Shown here: positions 45,442 to 54,088 of the stretch, piece by piece | How the letters are laid out: each line of letters starts with the position of its first letter | Position numbering within the stretch: position 1 is the first letter of the stretch | DNA from: an uncultured Bacteroidota bacterium | GTDB taxonomy: Bacteria > Bacteroidota > Bacteroidia > Chitinophagales > LD1 | Direction: 5' to 3' | NCBI GenBank assembly: GCA_937894725.1 | Contig: CALAYL010000037.1 | Span: 11,418-75,417, forward strand | DNA: 64,000 nucleotides | Made by a program: the position numbers and the translations under genes | The notes under the pieces: model-generated | Database searches by the model: none | What the model saw: only the letters and a program-made list of their open reading frames with translations | Told to the model about the DNA's origin: nothing

Positions 45442-45870
45442 ATGCAAACCATCAAAACATTTGATAATTCTTTTGAGGCACATATTTGGAAGGAGAAATT
45501 TGTGGCCAATGGAATCGATGCTTTTTTACTTGATGAGATGACCTCTAGCACTATGCCTGTGTGGAATATGGCGATAGGGGGCATCAAGCTCGTAGTAGCA
45601 GATGAAATTTACACAGTAGCACTACTGAAACTCAAAGAATTTGAAGTGGACTATGCTCAATCTGCTACCTGCCCTGTTTGCCAAAAAGCTGGGTTGGACT
45701 ATCTTCCCCAAAAATCAGGTGTCAATTTTTTGACAGAAATTTTCACTTGGATATTTAGCTCTTATTCTGTGGCTGTGGACTATGTGTATCACTGTGCTAG
45801 CTGTGGCTTTGAGAGTGCTTCTTTACCCCCTTCAGTCGAGGAAATAGAGGTTTATTCAGAAAATAATTGA
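45442..45870 (+). CDS. DUF2007-domain protein with C-terminal zinc-ribbon-like segment
   Basis: A 142-residue protein. Residues 1-70 (TIKTFDNSFEAHIWKEKFVANGI, seen in overlapping parts, then AIGGIKLVVADE) match DUF2007, a small PII-like fold called a putative signal-transducing protein. Residues ~76-125 hold CPVCQKAGL and CASCGFES, two CxxC pairs around a hydrophobic stretch, suggesting a zinc ribbon. The function is unknown. It is divergent from purN, with both promoters close to their starts. Confidence 0.85.
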   Translation: MQTIKTFDNSFEAHIWKEKFVANGIDAFLLDEMTSSTMPVWNMAIGGIKLVVADEIYTVALLKLKEFEVDYAQSATCPVCQKAGLDYLPQKSGVNFLTEIFTWIFSSYSVAVDYVYHCASCGFESASLPPSVEEIEVYSENN

Positions 45871-45881
45871 CTAAAAGTTTT

Positions 45882-46055
45882 ATTTATCCACATTTAATCC
45901 TACATTTGCACCGCATTAGCAAAAACAGTTTGCCAGCAATCTTCGTCTCTTTCGGTTATTCATATCCCAATTTGAAGAATGTCGGCAACACTAAAGCGAC
46001 ATATTATTTAACTGAGAGAAATAAGTAAGACGATTTCTTTCAAAAATTTCAAACA
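45882..46055 (+). promoter_or_regulatory. Promoter and long leader of the DEAD-box helicase gene
   Basis: TACATTTG at 45901-45908 is a perfect -7 element, with TTTT 19 bp upstream. It leaves a leader of about 142 bases before ATG 46056, far longer than elsewhere in the window. Long leaders are common on cold-shock helicase genes; I see no strong stem, so a specific RNA element is not claimed. Confidence 0.5.
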
Positions 46056-48047
46056 ATGGAATTATTCAGAGCCCTTGGGCTTAGTGAATCGACTTTGGCT
46101 GCACTTGCCAAAAAAGGATTCGTAACACCGTCTCCAATTCAGGAGCGCACCATCCCTACTTTGCTCAATACAGACAAGGATGTAGTAGGCCAAGCCCAAA
46201 CGGGTACAGGCAAAACAGCCGCATTCGGCCTACCACTTATCGAGCGTATCGATGAAAATGAAAAAACGGTACAAGCTATCGTACTCTGCCCTACCCGCGA
46301 ATTAGCGGTGCAAGTTTGTGAAGAAATCATGTCATTTAGAGGAGGCAAAAAAATCAATGTATTGCCTATCTATGGTGGCCAGTCATATGAAATCCAAATC
46401 AGAGGATTGAAAAAAGGGGTGCATATTGTAGTAGGAACACCTGGTCGAGTACGTGACCATATCAATAAAGGAATACTTCGTCTCGGTGATGTCAAATTTA
46501 TGGTACTTGATGAAGCAGATGAAATGCTAAACATGGGTTTCGAGGAGGAAGTAAAGGAAATCTTAAAAGAAATACCTAAAGAGCGTAGAATGTTGCTGTT
46601 TTCAGCTACCATGCCACCAAATATCTTGAAACTTGTAAAAACATATATCAAACCAAACTACGAACTCGTAGAGGTGCAAAAACAACAAGTAACTACCGAC
46701 ACTGTAGATCAAATACACTATGAAGTATATGACAATGACAGATTCGAAGCTATGTGCCGTATCATTGATACCAATCCCGATTTTTATGGTATCGTGTTTT
46801 GTAAAACCAAAATCGAAACTGACCAATTGGCCAGCCGTCTCAATGATAGAGGGTATGAAGCAGAAGGCATACATGGCGATGTGACTCAGTCGCAGCGTGA
46901 ATTGATTTTGCGCAGTTTTAAGGCTAAGAAGCTTCGCATCCTAGTAGCTACCGATGTAGCCGCTAGAGGGATAGATGTAAATGACCTTACACACGTAGTG
47001 AACTACCGCCTACCACAAGACCCTGAAGCTTATGTACACCGTATAGGTCGTACAGGTAGAGCTGGTAAAAAGGGGATTGCCCTTACACTGGTATCTCCAG
47101 GTGACAAGCGTGATTTTATATACATACAACGTGTTGCAAAAACTACTATTCGCAGAGAAGTATTGCCAACAGTAGAAGATGTAGTACAGGTAAAGAAAAA
47201 CGCATTCAAAAAGAAAATTCAAATATTACTTGACCTCGGTGCTACAGATGAGTATTCAGAATTGGCAAATGAGTTGTTGGGTGAAAGTACTACACACGAA
47301 GAGCTTGTAGCAGCTTTGCTTAAGTATGCAGTGCGTGATGAACTATCGCAAGACAACTACGCAGAAGTAGCCGATATCATGTCTAAGGGAGGTACAACAA
47401 ACCGTGGTAATAACGGAGGTGGAAACTTCGGTTCAAACGTGGTGAGATTATTTGTGGCTAAAGGGAAAGATGATAGATTCAACAAAGGCGACATTTTAGA
47501 TTTCTTGGAAAAAGAAGGAGGTATCAACGGCAATTCAATTTCTGAAATTAGAATTTTTGACAAGTTTACTTTTATCAATATAGAACCAAACGAAGCAGAA
47601 ACATTACTCGCTATATTCTCAAAAACAAAAGGAAACGGAAAGCCACTTGTAACTAGAGCTAAGGATCGAGATGCAAGCGGTGGCGGACGTTCAGGAGGGG
47701 GAGGTAGCTATGGCGGTGGTGGCCGTAGAGAGTACAACTCTGATGCAGCACCTAGAACGAATAGTGGCAACAGAGGCGGTTTTGAACAAGGTGAACGTAG
47801 CCGAAAACCATATGGCGATAACAACGACAAACCAAGCTATGGTGGAGGACGCGATAGAGACAGAGATAGTTCAAACACAGGTTCATTTACACCTAAAAAG
47901 CGTGAAAGAAAGCCAATCTCTAACAGCTCTAGCGCACCTAGCGATGTATCAAAAGCAATTAAGGATTTCGAATCTTACATCCCATCAAAAAACAAAAAGT
48001 CAAACACAAAATTTGAAGCAAACTTTTCTGATGATTTGAGTTGGTAA
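46056..48047 (+). CDS. DEAD-box RNA helicase with DbpA-type RNA-binding domain and RGG-like tail
   Basis: A 663-residue ATP-dependent RNA helicase. The Q motif is near 21-29 (FVTPSPIQ), motif I is AQTGTGKT (47-54), then PTREL, TPGR, DEAD (near 153) and SAT; the second domain has RGIDV and HRIGRTGRAG. A DbpA-like RNA-binding domain lies at about 465-540 (VVRLFVAKGKDDRFNKGDIL). The tail from 545 is Gly/Arg-rich (SGGGRSGGGGSYGGGGR) with a Ser/Lys-rich end. The arrangement matches CsdA/DeaD-type helicases in ribosome assembly and cold adaptation. A strong terminator follows at 48067-48098. Confidence 0.93.
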   Translation: MELFRALGLSESTLAALAKKGFVTPSPIQERTIPTLLNTDKDVVGQAQTGTGKTAAFGLPLIERIDENEKTVQAIVLCPTRELAVQVCEEIMSFRGGKKINVLPIYGGQSYEIQIRGLKKGVHIVVGTPGRVRDHINKGILRLGDVKFMVLDEADEMLNMGFEEEVKEILKEIPKERRMLLFSATMPPNILKLVKTYIKPNYELVEVQKQQVTTDTVDQIHYEVYDNDRFEAMCRIIDTNPDFYGIVFCKTKIETDQLASRLNDRGYEAEGIHGDVTQSQRELILRSFKAKKLRILVATDVAARGIDVNDLTHVVNYRLPQDPEAYVHRIGRTGRAGKKGIALTLVSPGDKRDFIYIQRVAKTTIRREVLPTVEDVVQVKKNAFKKKIQILLDLGATDEYSELANELLGESTTHEELVAALLKYAVRDELSQDNYAEVADIMSKGGTTNRGNNGGGNFGSNVVRLFVAKGKDDRFNKGDILDFLEKEGGINGNSISEIRIFDKFTFINIEPNEAETLLAIFSKTKGNGKPLVTRAKDRDASGGGRSGGGGSYGGGGRREYNSDAAPRTNSGNRGGFEQGERSRKPYGDNNDKPSYGGGRDRDRDSSNTGSFTPKKRERKPISNSSSAPSDVSKAIKDFESYIPSKNKKSNTKFEANFSDDLSW

Positions 48048-48066
48048 GCAATCCAATAAAATAGTG

Positions 48067-48098
48067 AAATGGCTACCCGATGGGTAGCCATTTTTTTT
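48067..48098 (+). terminator. Intrinsic terminator after the DEAD-box helicase gene
   Basis: A 12-bp perfect stem (AAATGGCTACCC with GGGTAGCCATTT), a GAT loop and a run of eight T (48091-48098). It sits between the convergent helicase and Fic genes. Confidence 0.92.
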
Positions 48099-48105
48099 GA
48101 TAGGA

Positions 48106-49167
48106 TTACTGCTCTATGATAGATATATAGCGGTTTAACGCATCTGTCTCAGCAGCTATAATAAAGTTAATAAAATCAGCTTTGTCGTTTTCTACTTGCG
48201 CTTTTTCGAGGCAAGTGTAATACGCCATTCTTGATTTTGAGTCACCCTTGATGTTCGCTATGACAAAACCGTGCTGAAGCAAGATTAGATTCATAAGCAA
48301 TCGAGCAGTACGACCATTGCCATCTACAAAGGGATGAATAGTAACCAATCGCTCATGCGCTTCTGCTGCTAGTAATACGGGATGTAAGCTGTGTTGATTT
48401 TGATTATACCAAGCAAAAAAATCATCCATCAGCTCTCTCACTTTAAAAGGACTAGGCGGGAAATGCTTACTGCCTTTTATCATCACTTGTACATCTCTAT
48501 ATACACCCGCAGACTTAGTATCTACTCCACGCAGTATCAAATTGTGAATACTCAAAACAAGCGATTGATTTATTCGCTCTTTTTTTGTCATCAGTTCTTT
48601 TATAAATCCGATAGCATCTTTATGATTGATAGCCTCTAAGTGCTCACGCATTGTTTTTCCAGATATTGTCAAGCCTTCATTTACAATCAAATCTGTCTCT
48701 CTAAGTGTAAGTGTATTGCCTTCTATTCGATTACTTTCATAGGTGTACTCAAGCTCTAATGCCTGAGCTACTCTATAGCTATCATACTTTCGAAAAGAAT
48801 TTAGTTTTTTACGTAGTTTATCTATTTCTTTTAAAAGTGGAGCATAGCTAGGGTGCGTTATCTGCTTTTTACTCGGTTTTGCTTCATATCTTACTACCTC
48901 TTCGGCTAGTATAAGGGCATCTAAACCAAACTCTTCACCTGCTATTTCATATCGAATTTTTTCACTCAGCCATAGGGTCATCCACTGTTTTTTTGAACCA
49001 CCAAGCACAGTATATAGAGCTTCTACTTGCTCTTTTGTGGGCTTTCGTTTACCACTTTCAAACTTTGAAAGCAATGCGGCATCAATATTTAGCATTGATG
49101 CTAGTTCACGCATCAAAAGTCCTTTTGCGTTTCTTCTTTCATTAAGATAGCTCTTGAATGTTTTCAT
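48106..49167 (-). CDS. HTH-Fic fusion protein (Fic-domain AMP-transferase with XRE domain)
   Basis: About 353 residues from ATG 49167; the open frame to 49215 would start upstream of the predicted transcript. Residues 5-55 are an XRE helix-turn-helix (LMRELASMLNIDAALLSKFE). SNRIEG at 145-150 fits the inhibitory [S/T]xxxE[G/N] motif placed before the Fic core, as in class II Fic proteins. The catalytic HPFVDGNGRTAR lies at 278-289, with His278. Such enzymes usually add AMP from ATP to protein side chains. All key residues are intact. The HTH domain probably binds the 30-bp doubled palindrome at 49170-49199, covering its own promoter. Confidence 0.93.
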   Translation of the reverse strand: MKTFKSYLNERRNAKGLLMRELASMLNIDAALLSKFESGKRKPTKEQVEALYTVLGGSKKQWMTLWLSEKIRYEIAGEEFGLDALILAEEVVRYEAKPSKKQITHPSYAPLLKEIDKLRKKLNSFRKYDSYRVAQALELEYTYESNRIEGNTLTLRETDLIVNEGLTISGKTMREHLEAINHKDAIGFIKELMTKKERINQSLVLSIHNLILRGVDTKSAGVYRDVQVMIKGSKHFPPSPFKVRELMDDFFAWYNQNQHSLHPVLLAAEAHERLVTIHPFVDGNGRTARLLMNLILLQHGFVIANIKGDSKSRMAYYTCLEKAQVENDKADFINFIIAAETDALNRYISIIEQ

Positions 49168-49169
49168 AA

Positions 49170-49199
49170 TGACTTTTTTTGTCATGACAAAATTAGTCA
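49170..49199 (-). promoter_or_regulatory. Operator and -7 element of the HTH-Fic gene
   Basis: A 30-bp symmetric site: TGAC-N7-GTCA directly followed by TGAC-N7-GTCA, with the central 16 bp TTTTGTCATGACAAAA perfectly palindromic. The -7 element TAATTTTG (49188-49195, minus strand) lies inside it, with TTTG at 49213-49216. The predicted transcription start is in the middle of the site. Confidence 0.75.
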
Positions 49200-49252
49200 T
49201 TTTTTTGAATAACAAAAATCTTTTTTACTTTTAAATTAATTGCTTTTTGGAG

Positions 49253-51151
49253 TTAATAAGCTCTGTCGTTGGTGCCGTTCATGAAATTCACAAACGCTTT
49301 GTTTGCTACTCGATTTCCACCTGGCGTAGGGTAGTCTCCAGTAAAATACCAATCACCTAAATCATTGGGACAAGCTAAGTGTAGATTTTCTACTGTTTGG
49401 AATACGACCTCTACTTGTGCAAATATCTGTTGGGGTTTTACTATTTCAGAAATTTTTGCCGAAATCTCCTCTTCAGTGTACAGCGCATAAAGTTTCTTTA
49501 CATGATTTTCTACCACATCAGTAGTGTTCAATTCATCTGCTTTACATAGCTCATACACTTCTTCCATTTTGTCTCTTTGATTGTTTTCATTGAGTAACGC
49601 AACTAATGCTCTAAAGGCAATGAAATCATTCATTCTCGACATGTCTATGCCATAGCAGTCTGGATAACGAATCTGAGGAGCTGAGGAAACAATAATGATT
49701 TTTTTAGGGTTTAATCTGTCCAATATTCTTAAAATACTTTTTTGAAGCGTTGTACCTCTTACAATAGAGTCGTCAATCACGACCAAGCTGTCTAAATGCG
49801 GACGAACACTCCCATAGGTAATGTCGTAAACATGTGATACAAGCTCATCGCGGGAAGAGTCATCTGTAATAAATGTGCGCATTTTTACGTCCTTTACCGC
49901 TATTTTTTCGATTCGGAGTTTCCAACGAATAAGCTTTTCTAAAATAGCAGTTGTTAGATTTTCCTGCTCTTGAATTGCCTTTACCTTTTCGACAGTGAGA
50001 TGGTCTTCTACGCCTTTTATCATGCCATAAAAAGCAACTTCCGCTGTGTTTGGTATAAATGAAAATACAGTATTTTCTAAATCATTATCTATTGCTTTTA
50101 GTATTTGTGGTACTAACTTTACGCCTAGCATTTTTCGCTCTGCATAGATTTCGGCATCTGTGCCTCGAGAAAAATAAATCCGTTCGAAACTGCAAGACTT
50201 TTTTTCACGAGGTTCGAGAATCATATCTTCTCTCACCTTCCCATTTTTTTCTATCACAAGGGCGTGTCCTGGAGGAACTTCTTTTATCTGATCAAATCGA
50301 ACATTAAATGCGGTCTGGATGCAGGGTCTTTCTGAAGCTACTACCACTACCTCATCATCATGGTAGTAATAAGCAGGACGAATGCCGTTAGGATCTCTCA
50401 ATACAAATGCATCACCATGCCCAAACATGCCAGCCATAGCAAAACCTCCATCAAAATTGCGGGCTGAACGTCTAAGAATACGTTTGACACTAATTTCTTT
50501 GATTATAAAATCGGTGATCTCCTTGTTGCTATAACCTTGATCTTTGTATTTATCAAAAATCGTTTGCACCTCTGAATCAAGGAAGTGACCAATTTTTTCC
50601 ATCACGGTGATGGTATCACTTTTCTCTATAGGATGTTGGCCAAGGGTAATGAGATTATCAAACAGTTCATTTACGTTGGTCATGTTAAAATTGCCTGCCA
50701 ATACTAGGTTTCGGGTCATCCAATTATTTTCTCTCAAAAATGGATGGCAATAGGAGTCATTGTTTTTGCCATAAGTGCCATAGCGCAAATGACCGAGTAA
50801 GAGTTCACCTACATAGGGGATATTATCTTTAGCCCATTTGGCTTCAGCAGCTGGATTGTCGAGAGGCTGTCTATCTTTTGGAAATTGCGAAAACACATGA
50901 TCAAACAGATCAAGCAGAGGCGTAGCCTTTGCCGAACGATAACGATTGATAAAATGACTGCCTGGGGTAGGGTCAAGCTTTATAACTGCTGCACCTGCAC
51001 CGTCTTGACCACGATTATGCTGCTTTTCCATAAGCAAATACAGCTTGTTGAGACCATACGACACAGTATTGTACTTTTCGACATAATATTCGAGGGGTTT
51101 CAGCAATCGAATGAGGGCGATTCCACATTCGTGTTTTATAGCATCGCTCAT
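49253..51151 (-). CDS. Amidophosphoribosyltransferase-like protein, long form
   Basis: A 632-residue PurF-like protein. The N-terminal glutamine amidotransferase nucleophile is Cys9 (HECGIALIR), which needs removal of the first eight residues. RGQDGAGAAVIK and HLRYGTYGKN follow. The phosphoribosyltransferase PRPP motif is VVIDDSIVRGTT (about 470-481). Canonical PurF is about 470-510 residues; the insertions and longer C-terminus here match a second PurF-like family found in Bacteroidota. Whether it makes phosphoribosylamine or serves another pathway is not clear. The neighbours give no hint. Confidence 0.85.
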   Translation of the reverse strand: MSDAIKHECGIALIRLLKPLEYYVEKYNTVSYGLNKLYLLMEKQHNRGQDGAGAAVIKLDPTPGSHFINRYRSAKATPLLDLFDHVFSQFPKDRQPLDNPAAEAKWAKDNIPYVGELLLGHLRYGTYGKNNDSYCHPFLRENNWMTRNLVLAGNFNMTNVNELFDNLITLGQHPIEKSDTITVMEKIGHFLDSEVQTIFDKYKDQGYSNKEITDFIIKEISVKRILRRSARNFDGGFAMAGMFGHGDAFVLRDPNGIRPAYYYHDDEVVVVASERPCIQTAFNVRFDQIKEVPPGHALVIEKNGKVREDMILEPREKKSCSFERIYFSRGTDAEIYAERKMLGVKLVPQILKAIDNDLENTVFSFIPNTAEVAFYGMIKGVEDHLTVEKVKAIQEQENLTTAILEKLIRWKLRIEKIAVKDVKMRTFITDDSSRDELVSHVYDITYGSVRPHLDSLVVIDDSIVRGTTLQKSILRILDRLNPKKIIIVSSAPQIRYPDCYGIDMSRMNDFIAFRALVALLNENNQRDKMEEVYELCKADELNTTDVVENHVKKLYALYTEEEISAKISEIVKPQQIFAQVEVVFQTVENLHLACPNDLGDWYFTGDYPTPGGNRVANKAFVNFMNGTNDRAY

Positions 51152-51206
51152 AGAGGGGTGGGCTGGTAAGTTGCGAAGTTAATTTTTCAAATTGGACTAC
51201 AAAAAT

Positions 51207-51214
51207 TAGATTTG
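51207..51214 (+). promoter_or_regulatory. -7 promoter element of the 51231 lipoprotein gene
   Basis: TAGATTTG matches TAnnTTTG; TTTT lies 19 bp upstream. ATG follows 16 bp after the element. Confidence 0.5.
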
Positions 51215-51230
51215 CAGAAATAACTTTTTT

Positions 51231-51827
51231 ATGAGAAAGGCAATGCTAGCGTTTTTGGTTGGCTTAAGCTTGTTTACTAGCTGTAGTGAAACAAAAGAAG
51301 AATTCTTTTATCTTCCATTTGAATTAAAAAATATTTACAAGTATGATTTAGGTGATACCTTAGTTTTTGTGAGTAATAGTGCAGATACAGCAGTATTTAA
51401 TATTGTCAGCAAAAACACAAATATTAATAGGCAAGAGTATAAAGAGCAATTCAATAAAAAAGCTATTTCACACAAAGAGTCGATGGATATTTACCTCCAA
51501 AACACTACGCATACTGAGGAGGGTTTATTTTTAAATTTATTCTCTTATATAGAGGGTAGTGTTAAATACAAACTCAATATCACCTCTCATTTTGGGGATT
51601 ATGGCTCACTAGTTTTATCGAAAAATGCTAGTGTTTTTGACCCCTCCATACCTTTTGTACCATTAGCCATTACTGTGGGTGGAAAGTCTTATACCACTGC
51701 TTTTAAAATGAGTATGACTCCTTCGGATAGTATTATTAAAAAAGTAGCAAACTTGTATCTTATAGACGGGGTCGGCATCGTAGGCTACGACACTTACAAT
51801 GGCAGCGAATATCGTTTAGTACAATAG
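51231..51827 (+). CDS. Lipoprotein of unknown function
   Basis: A 198-residue lipoprotein with a lipobox at FTSCSETKEE (Cys18). The mature domain has no family I recognise; it is beta-rich by pattern (DTLVFVSNSADTAVFNIVSK) with a conserved-looking end LYLIDGVGIVGYDTYNGSEY. It lies 44 bp before the UbiB-like kinase gene on the same strand, and the promoter at 51207-51214 would serve both. Confidence 0.7.
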   Translation: MRKAMLAFLVGLSLFTSCSETKEEFFYLPFELKNIYKYDLGDTLVFVSNSADTAVFNIVSKNTNINRQEYKEQFNKKAISHKESMDIYLQNTTHTEEGLFLNLFSYIEGSVKYKLNITSHFGDYGSLVLSKNASVFDPSIPFVPLAITVGGKSYTTAFKMSMTPSDSIIKKVANLYLIDGVGIVGYDTYNGSEYRLVQ

Positions 51828-51871
51828 CTTTTCATAAAATATAAAAAACTTTTCGTACTCTTAAGTCTGCT

Positions 51872-53560
51872 ATGCCACTCAATCAAACTTTTCGGAATCT
51901 AAATAGGACGCGAGAAATTCTCGGTATCCTTATCAAATGGGGGTTTGAGGACGTAATAATCAATTCTACCCTGCGTAATCTTGTACCAGAGAGCTATCGG
52001 ATGAAATGGATCAGAAATGATAGGCCCATCGAAGAATTTACCCGCTATGAGCGTATTCGATTGGCCACGGTCGAGCTTGGGCCGACTTTCGTCAAACTAG
52101 CACAGATATTGAGCAATAGACCCGATATAATTCCAGAGGGTCTCGTAAAGGAATTTGAGAAACTGCAAGACCGAGTACCACCTTTCCCTTCGGCAGAAGC
52201 TATGCGAATTGTAGAAAGAGAAATCGGTAGGCCAATTTCGGAAGTGTTTGAGGAATTTAGCGAGTTGCCATTGGCTTCGGCCTCTATAGGTCAAGTGCAC
52301 CGTGCTAAACTCCGAACTGGTGAAGAGGTGGTAGTAAAAGTGCAACGCCCCACAGTAGCCGAGCAAATAGAGCAAGACATGAATATCATCACTGACGCGG
52401 TGAATAGAGCTGATCGATATTTGCGTAAGCAAGGCATTATCAATGCTATTGATGTGGTAGGGGTATTTGAGCGTTCGCTTAGTAAAGAGCTTGACTATAG
52501 AAACGAAGCGAGAAACCTAGAGCGATTTAGGTCCACATACAAACATCGTAGAGATTTTTATATTCCTAAACCTTATCGAGAATACTCTACCGACAAGGTG
52601 CTAATAATGGAATTTGTAAAGGGTTGCAAAATCACCGATGTAGATCAGCTGAGAGCGTGGGGCATTAAGCCAAAGGATGTGGTGGAGCGAGGTATGGATA
52701 TTTACCTCACACAGATTTTTGAGTTTGGCTACTTTCATGGAGATCCCCATCCGGGCAATATCTTGGTAAGAGAAGATGGTACTATCATTCTATTGGATTT
52801 CGGTATGATTGGCCAATTAATGAAAAAAGACAAGTACGCTTTTGCGGGTATTTTTATTTCTATGGCGCGCCATGACGCGCGTGAAATGGCGATCAATCTT
52901 CGCAAGTTGGCTACTCAAGACAGTATCACCGACATGCGCCAGTTTACCTACGACTTGAATGATTTGATAGAAGATTATGCCTCACTAGATGTGAGTGAAT
53001 CGAGTATTCAAGATGTGATTAATCGACTACAAAAAATAATGTATGATTATAAAATCACTGTCCCAGGTGGTGTTTTTATTGTTTTTAGGGCTTTTGCAAT
53101 TTTAGAAGGTATAGGTAAATTAATGTATCCAGAGTTTAAAACCTATGATTTCATAAGGCCCTATGGTCAGCGGCTTTTGACAGAGCAGCTCAAGCCCGAA
53201 AACTTGATGAACGAAGCCGTGAGCAAGTTCTCAAATGTGTACGGCTTTTTGTCTGCTTTACCTACTACTATCAATAACATATTGCAAAAGGTAAATAGCG
53301 GCAAAATTCATATGGAGGTAGAGTTACAGGGTTACGGATATGCGCTCAAAAAATGGGATAGTATCACCAATCGAATGGTGATAACGTATGTGCTTTGTGC
53401 CTTGATCATGGGGGCTTCTATTGCATTATTGGGCAACTATGGACCCGAGATGACTTATTACTATGGTATCAATGCATGGAGCTTTATAGGGTATTGTATA
53501 GCAGGTGGTTTGTTTGTAATACTGCTTTACACGATCATGCGCAGAAGGATTTACAAGTAA
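51872..53560 (+). CDS. UbiB/ABC1/AarF-type atypical kinase
   Basis: A 562-residue protein-kinase-like ATPase. The KxGQ-type motif is K75-L-A-Q78 (GPTFVKLAQILSNRPDIIP), the Ala-rich nucleotide loop reads PLASASIGQVHRA (about 132-144), VVKVQRP holds the kinase Lys, and HGDPHPGN (about 292-299) is the catalytic loop. DFGMIG is the metal motif. Two C-terminal helices (about 500-520 and 530-552) anchor it in the membrane. The family supports quinone biosynthesis or lipid handling. The KLAQ in place of KxGQ is a mild variant. Confidence 0.9.
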   Translation: MPLNQTFRNLNRTREILGILIKWGFEDVIINSTLRNLVPESYRMKWIRNDRPIEEFTRYERIRLATVELGPTFVKLAQILSNRPDIIPEGLVKEFEKLQDRVPPFPSAEAMRIVEREIGRPISEVFEEFSELPLASASIGQVHRAKLRTGEEVVVKVQRPTVAEQIEQDMNIITDAVNRADRYLRKQGIINAIDVVGVFERSLSKELDYRNEARNLERFRSTYKHRRDFYIPKPYREYSTDKVLIMEFVKGCKITDVDQLRAWGIKPKDVVERGMDIYLTQIFEFGYFHGDPHPGNILVREDGTIILLDFGMIGQLMKKDKYAFAGIFISMARHDAREMAINLRKLATQDSITDMRQFTYDLNDLIEDYASLDVSESSIQDVINRLQKIMYDYKITVPGGVFIVFRAFAILEGIGKLMYPEFKTYDFIRPYGQRLLTEQLKPENLMNEAVSKFSNVYGFLSALPTTINNILQKVNSGKIHMEVELQGYGYALKKWDSITNRMVITYVLCALIMGASIALLGNYGPEMTYYYGINAWSFIGYCIAGGLFVILLYTIMRRRIYK

Positions 53561-53563
53561 ACC

Positions 53564-54088
53564 TTATTGTTTCGCTTTTATACTCTCCAATTTTGCCTTA
53601 TAAAAAGATTTTGTAGCCACGTACAGTGTTCTATCAATCTCAGCAATCACTTTCTCATTTTTATTTACCCAATTCACCTTTAACTCATAGTTCATTTCTC
53701 CTTTTTCTGATACTTCGCTTTTTACTTTTTCAATAAAATCGGGGGTGAGTATCAAGCGGGCATATATTTTTTCTGTACCAGGTCGTTTAAATCGAATAGT
53801 GGCCGATTTGTCCCAGACCACATACTCTGTGCCCAAAATCCGATAAAGCATAATCATATAGAATGGGTCGGTAGCGCTAAACATGCTGCCTCCGAATATG
53901 GTACCCACATAATTTCTTGACCAAAAATTGACAGCTAGTCGAAGCTGTACTTCATGCCATTTATCTTCGATAAAAAGTATCTTGACTCCCGTGCCAAAAA
54001 TAGCAGGAAACGCATTCATAGCATAGCGATAGAGCCGAGTGCGGAGACTTTCGGTTAGTTTCGTATGGAGAAAATCGGGTTGAGCCAT
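53564..54088 (-). CDS. DUF4442 hotdog-fold protein
   Basis: A 174-residue protein with the DUF4442 pattern: FPAIFGTGVKILFIEDKW, VNFWSRNYVGTIFGGSMFSATDPFYMIML, read in two parts, and ATIRFKRPGTEKIYARL. It is a thioesterase-like fold of unknown activity. Its ATG shares a base with the moxR stop (TAATG), so it is translationally coupled downstream of moxR. Confidence 0.85.
   Translation of the reverse strand: MAQPDFLHTKLTESLRTRLYRYAMNAFPAIFGTGVKILFIEDKWHEVQLRLAVNFWSRNYVGTIFGGSMFSATDPFYMIMLYRILGTEYVVWDKSATIRFKRPGTEKIYARLILTPDFIEKVKSEVSEKGEMNYELKVNWVNKNEKVIAEIDRTLYVATKSFYKAKLESIKAKQ

Noticed and set aside
45871..46055. Possible tRNA, small RNA or riboswitch before the helicase gene
   Set aside because: No cloverleaf, no strong stems and no known riboswitch core could be seen; it is best read as a promoter plus leader.
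49168..49215. Longer N-terminus for the HTH-Fic protein
   Set aside because: The extra 16 residues would be encoded upstream of or across the predicted transcription start and inside the operator palindrome.
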